From positions 3,543,541-3,607,540 of the forward strand of contig NW_023998432.1 of NCBI RefSeq assembly GCF_014805625.2: a stretch of 64,000 bases of DNA. The letters run 5' to 3'. Position 1 is the first letter of the stretch. Each line of letters opens with the position of its first letter. The notes under the pieces are model-generated. The model was given only the letters and a program-made list of their open reading frames with translations. It searched no databases and had not been told where the DNA came from. Source of the stretch: Glossina fuscipes. Lineage: Eukaryota; Arthropoda; Insecta; Diptera; Glossinidae. Positions 60,132 through 64,000 of this stretch are shown in pieces. A program made the position numbers and the translations under genes.

Positions 60132-60350
60132 TCAGACGTTCAGTGTGTCGGTAGATTGTTTTGTGTACTTCTTTTTTAGTTGTTTTTTGTGTAATAGGTG
60201 TAGCGTCATTAAAAAGTGAGTTGCGCTTAAGATTATTGATATGGTTACTAAATATATAATAAGTTGTAGTTGAGACACATGGTCGTTTATTTCGACGTTG
60301 TTAACGACGTTAGCGTTGGGATTGTCGATTTTGGATTGTTTGGCTCCCAT
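60132..60350 (-). CDS. Small ORF upstream of gag: predicted myristoylated membrane microprotein
   Basis: A 72-residue frame lies between the 5' LTR and gag. It starts MGAKQSKIDN, which fits the N-myristoylation pattern (glycine 2, serine 6, lysine 7). A polar stretch follows to about residue 27, then a hydrophobic span at about 29-52 (LQLIIYLVTISIILSATHFL), and a basic tail (HKKQLKKKYTKQ). The frame is intact while gag and pol are broken, though it is short enough for this to be chance. The frame is open farther upstream (to 60431), but the internal ATG gives the MG motif. Small pre-gag ORFs may be known in related elements; I could not check. Function is unknown; membrane anchoring is inferred. 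Confidence 0.6.
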   Translation of the reverse strand: MGAKQSKIDNPNANVVNNVEINDHVSQLQLIIYLVTISIILSATHFLMTLHLLHKKQLKKKYTKQSTDTLNV

Positions 60351-60572
60351 TGTAATTGGAAATTTGCAGGAACGATTTTGCTGGGCGGGATCGGAGCTTG
60401 GTAGCATTGTATTGGAGAAAAGTTTGTACATCGGCAGTTGAAAACTGTATGGTGGCTTTAAAATTTTTGGTTGCCTTAGTAATTTTGGCTGCCATTCAAG
60501 GTCGGTCGCGGGATCGGTCGCAGGACTGTCATTAATGATATAGGCTAAGAGTTGGCAGGATCAGAGCAGGAT

Positions 60573-60589
60573 CGGTCGCAGGACCGCCA
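60573..60589 (-). other. Candidate tRNA-Arg primer binding site
   Basis: Immediately inside the 5' LTR the minus strand reads TGGCGGTCCTGCGACCG. From memory, the complement of a fly tRNA-Arg 3' end begins TGGCGATCCTGC, so 12 of the first 13 positions could pair. The TGG start directly after ATTACA supports placing the LTR end at 60590. Confidence 0.5.
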
Positions 60590-61078
60590 TGTAATAATAA
60601 AAGCTAATACTCAGCCGATGTGTAGTGGAGATAGAAAAATGCGTTGCAGTATTTGGGAGGATTCCCTATGAATCCTTCGCTAGGTGTAGGTAGTTTTACT
60701 GCTTTAGAGCCCTAATCTGCTCGGCTGCAGAACGCCAAGTCTATCCGTCTCATATAGTGCCAATAGAACTCGGCAAGAGACGGTCCCTAATTAAAGTTAC
60801 GAGGCGGATAGAACACCTTTATTAAAACAGCGAGTTGATACGCTTTGATTGAACTGCATAAAACAATTCACTTCTTTATTTGCCGGGTGCATTATTTATA
60901 CTTAAATCTATAGGTGATTTTGTGCTAACGTTATCAATTATTTTAATTAGGGCGCCTGGCATCGTATTGCATTTCGTAATGCAATACCCAGCCAGTTGAA
61001 GTGCGACAAAATTTTTGTTTTACTTTTTGCTGTCGCACTTCAAAGTGGATGCATACGACGGTATGCGATCACACTACA
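60590..61078 (-). repeat. 5' LTR of the mdg1/412-like element
   Basis: Starts TGTAGTG at 61078 (minus strand). Two ends are possible: CACTACA at 60621 (a perfect inverted match to TGTAGTG) or ATTACA at 60590, just before a TGG primer site, which I prefer. Compared with the other LTRs it lacks a roughly 30-base palindrome near 61029. Confidence 0.85.
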
Positions 61079-61079
61079 A

Positions 61080-62050
61080 TATTAAATCATCTTCGCTTAA
61101 CAGCATTGTCGGTAACGTATCAAACACCATCCAACTCAATGACTCGTCGGGTTGTTGCTTCGATAATTTCTCTATATCTTTCATTAATGGTTTAAACCGA
61201 AAGGTTTCTAAAAAATCTCACCTGCGGTTGATGCCAAACTTAGATTTGCTCTAAATAAATGTGAAAGATCTTCTTCTGGAATAAATTTCTGAGATCTAGC
61301 CGAAGGGATACACGTATACTCTCAGAGTGGAAAAACGTAAGGGCTGGAAAATATGTTGTAAAAATGACAATAGCGAAGTGTCAGTTTGAGATCTTTGGCG
61401 TGCTATGAGACTTTGTAGCGGAATTACTTCTTCTCATTGCTGTATACCCGCAGAACGTTTTAATGAATTTTGTGACGAACTTGTTGGACCTTCTCCCCCG
61501 GTAATGCTCTTTATACCATATGATGAGCAATGCCATCGTTTCTTCTTAAATGACATTTCCCTCTTTGAACTCTATAAAGGAATTAAAGTAAATTTGATGA
61601 TAACTGTTTGGAGGCCTACAATTTAGTTGGGGTTAAGTCGAAGAGAGTCTATAGAGAAATAAGGAGATGATATGCAAAAAAAAAAAACAACAGAGAATGA
61701 CCACTTTTTTCAATATATTGCCAAACCGTGCGAAATTGAGTTATTTTTCGGAAATTAAATGAGAGTAACAACAATGTGCCAGATAGACGCGACAGCTTCT
61801 AGAGATAAGATCTAAGAAATATTTCAAGTATTAGAAACGATATATCTTACTATGCTTTGGTTATAACCAATTATCGAGGTAAAGATTATCCAGCAGTTTG
61901 GAGAGCAACTAGTAGGCGTGGCGCGGATTCCATAGGTAATTAGCTATTGAAATTCTAATAATTGTGCGCGAAAGAAGGAAACTGGCCTCTCTTCACAACA
62001 ATTGCTACGGATTTCAGCAGAGCCCTCATTAATGACTCAATGGTTCTTTG
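61080..62050 (+). pseudogene. Possible non-LTR ORF2 remnant (region between endonuclease and polymerase)
   Basis: Pieced plus-strand frames give KNDNSEV and DLWRAMRLCSG, then IPAERFNEFCDELVGPSPPV and FFLNDISLFELYKGIK. These resemble the linker before the reverse transcriptase of insect Jockey/CR1-like elements, where FN-F--EL-GPSP and a later L-EL--GI pattern occur. Stops are frequent and no catalytic motif is seen. The LTR element's 5' end abuts this remnant, so it may have inserted into it. Confidence 0.35.
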
Positions 62051-63496
62051 GAAATAATGCGACACAATTTCGTACTTAAATTTTTGTTATACAAATTTAA
62101 ACGAAAATAATAGTATTGTAATAGAAAAAACAATTTTCAATTATATATTTTTTCCATTTTGAAAAAAAATATCGTATCTAAAAATTGAAAACATGAAACA
62201 ATCATAAAATGAAAAAGCAGCGGTACTTTAGATACGCCTATCATGCCACATGATTTGATACATTCAAATTTTGCTTGCGCACTTTCCTATGCGCAAAAAT
62301 ATCTTGTGACCTATTAAAATAATCCGTTGCGCATTTAAATGGAATGTGTACAAAGTCCATAGCTGTAGAAATTTTTGGAAAAAAAAACCAGAACAAAGCG
62401 GATAATACGATCATATTTTCAACGTCAAATCATTTTCGTCGCAATGTCACTAATAAAATAGATGAGATGTATGACGACAGTAAAAGTGTTTCAAATTACA
62501 AGCATTCATCTTTTGTAAAGATTGTTACAAAACTTATGACGTTATAGTTTGAAAATTTCAACAGTTTTACTCGCCAGGTTTTATAGAATACCTTTTGCAG
62601 TACTACGTTCTGTATATTTACTCACCCGCTTGCTCATCTACGATATCTGATGGGCAAAGTAATTATTTTATTCCTACTAATTGCCGAAGCGTTCGTTTCA
62701 ATCTGGTATAATATCCAAGATTGACTATAGCATATATGGGCTTAAATTTCGATCTACTTATTGACATACTTCGGTTAAATGTATATAGCGAAAGTCGGGA
62801 AAAGTGTTGTTTTTAATCTTCCATCTTGTAATTTAAATATTTCGAAAAGTGGAATTTAATATAAAAACATAAATAAAGACGATGTCAAAGTAAATCATTT
62901 CGAATGTGTGTCAATTTGAAGTAAAAAAATGTTACGTCTCCCTTAACTACTCCGTTGATTGTCGAAAAGTGGAACAAGTTTTTCCCAAACTTTTCACCTT
63001 TCGAGTTTAGACCAAATTCAACAGAATCACTAATTTTTCATTCTCCAGCAGAACAAATTAACAAAGAAGACGAAAGTAGAAGCAATAGGAATTTCAGTAA
63101 AATAATATTATATATATTTCCAAGCATACATATACAAATAATTATAGATAAAAAGAAAAAAGATAAGGTTCTAAATTAATTCCAAGAGACCAAGATGCTT
63201 GGACTAGATCGGCGATTTGAATCCAGGCAATTATATGAGTATGAAATTTGCCGATAGGAAAAAATTTTAATCTTTATAATCCATTTGAACATACAAGGAT
63301 CGGCTTAATAAAGTAACACAAAACATTCCTGCGCAAGAGACTCGGCAAAAACATTGACGTGAAGAATACGAACACAGAAGAATTAGTCACTGCCATGCTG
63401 ATCAAAAAATAGAAAAGGCAGAGACAACCAGCATCAAGCGTGTCGGGCTGGATAGCTACATTTGTAATACTGTACGCTATGGGAAGCGCAATATAC
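62051..63496. other. Spacer, no gene seen
   Basis: AT-rich sequence. Short plus-strand frames at 62344-62547 and 62955-63179 show no recognisable domain. Confidence 0.45.
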
Positions 63497-64000
63497 TGTA
63501 GTGTGATCGCATACCGTCGTATGCATCCACTTTGAAGTGCGACAGAATTATGCTGAATTTGCATAATTCTGTAGCAAAAAAAGTAAAACAAAAATTTTGT
63601 CGCACTTCAACTGGCTGGGTATTGCATTTCGAAATGCAATACGACGCCGGGCGCCCTAATTAAAATAATTGATAACGTAGCATAAAATCACCTATAGATT
63701 TAAGTATAAATATTCCACCTGGCAAATAAAGAATTTCAATTGCTATCAAGCAATTGTTTTATGCAGTTCAATCAAAGCGTATAAACTCGCTGTATTAATA
63801 AAGGCGTTCTATCCGCCTCGTAACTTTAATTAGGGACCGTCTCTTGCCGAGTTCTATTGCCACTATATGAGACGGATAGACTTGGCGTTCTGCAGCCGAG
63901 CAGATTAGGGCTCTAAAGCAGTAAAACTACCTACACCTAGCGAAGGATTCATAGGGAATCCTCCCAAATACTGCAACGCATTTTCCTATCTCCACTACAC
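63497..64000 (+). repeat. Third LTR of the mdg1/412-like family, opposite orientation, reaching the window edge
   Basis: Starts TGTAGTGTGATCGC at 63497 and aligns with the other LTRs through ...TCTCCACTACAC at 64000. It keeps the palindrome missing from the 5' LTR and has extra bases around 63735-63755 (TCAATTGCTATCAAGCAATTG, a further small inverted repeat). It lies head-to-head with the 5' LTR at 61078. Whether it is a solo LTR or the start of a second element lies outside the window. Confidence 0.9.

Larger units (their letters stand above)
54430..61078 (-). mobile_element. Ty3/gypsy LTR retrotransposon, mdg1/412-like lineage
   Basis: About 6.65 kb on the minus strand: 5' LTR (61078-60590), tRNA-Arg-like primer site, small ORF (60350-60132), gag (59937-58755), protease-reverse transcriptase-RNase H-integrase (about 58770-55061), polypurine-like stretch (54841-54829) and 3' LTR (54828-54430, truncated). 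There is no env. The block RRFVAFCNYYRKFIKNFA after the polymerase is the one I know from 412 and mdg1. LTRs differ by about five substitutions plus a 30-base indel over the shared 365 bases, so the insertion is fairly young, but pol carries a stop and frameshifts, so the copy is not autonomous. Confidence 0.9.

Noticed and set aside
1..64000. CRISPR arrays, operons or bacterial promoters
   Set aside because: No regularly spaced identical repeats; introns, LTRs and non-LTR elements show this is insect nuclear DNA.

Overview
The window is insect nuclear DNA, most likely from a higher fly (a tephritid-type dipteran is my best guess; confidence is moderate and rests on gene structure and transposon types, not on a search). 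The DNA is AT-rich, introns are short, and two ordinary cellular genes are recognisable. Almost everything else is transposable-element DNA in several layers, with one 199-base assembly gap at 35742-35940.

Layout. 1-2.5 kb: decayed non-LTR retrotransposon pieces. 5.9-8.6 kb: the only clear host genes, Syntaxin 16 (+, three exons) and Pno1 (-, three exons), convergent with 67 bases between their stop codons. 10.6-11.25 kb: a dead Tc1-type transposase. 12.56-23.2 kb: three adjacent R1-clade non-LTR copies, GC-richer than their surroundings; copies A and C end in A-rich tails running into (AC)n, and copy A also begins at an (CA)n tract, as expected for microsatellite-targeting R1-clade (Waldo/Mino-like) elements. 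Copy C is split by a 1.6 kb unclassified insert holding three degenerate tandem repeats. 25.77-27.58 kb: a piggyBac element with exact TTAA duplications, terminal inverted repeats and subterminal palindromes, but internally deleted. 29.7-34.1 kb: two non-LTR remnants facing each other.

34.1-43.2 kb is gene-poor. It holds the gap with an 87-base repeat beside it, exon-like stretches with good splice donors (36.5, 39.96 and 40.58 kb), and a fresh 311-base tandem duplication that copies one of those donors. 43.18-44.02 kb: an internally deleted mariner with both ends. 44.06-48.4 kb (-): a nearly full-length non-LTR element with a PHD-type ORF1, followed by a second 5' fragment of the same family. 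51.1-52.07 kb (-): a Tigger/pogo transposase remnant. 54.43-61.08 kb (-): an almost complete Ty3/gypsy element of the mdg1/412 lineage with both LTRs, gag, protease, reverse transcriptase, RNase H and integrase, no env, and a small ORF upstream of gag predicting a myristoylated, membrane-spanning microprotein. A third LTR of that family, in opposite orientation, runs off the right edge.

Syntaxin 16 acts in endosome-to-Golgi membrane fusion and Pno1 in 40S ribosome assembly; their adjacency is positional, with no shared pathway evident. The transposons are mostly dead. I did not find a clearly new multi-gene system. The strongest leads are the microsatellite-anchored R1-type array, the pre-gag microprotein of the mdg1/412-like element, the piggyBac subterminal palindromes and the duplicated splice-donor segment.
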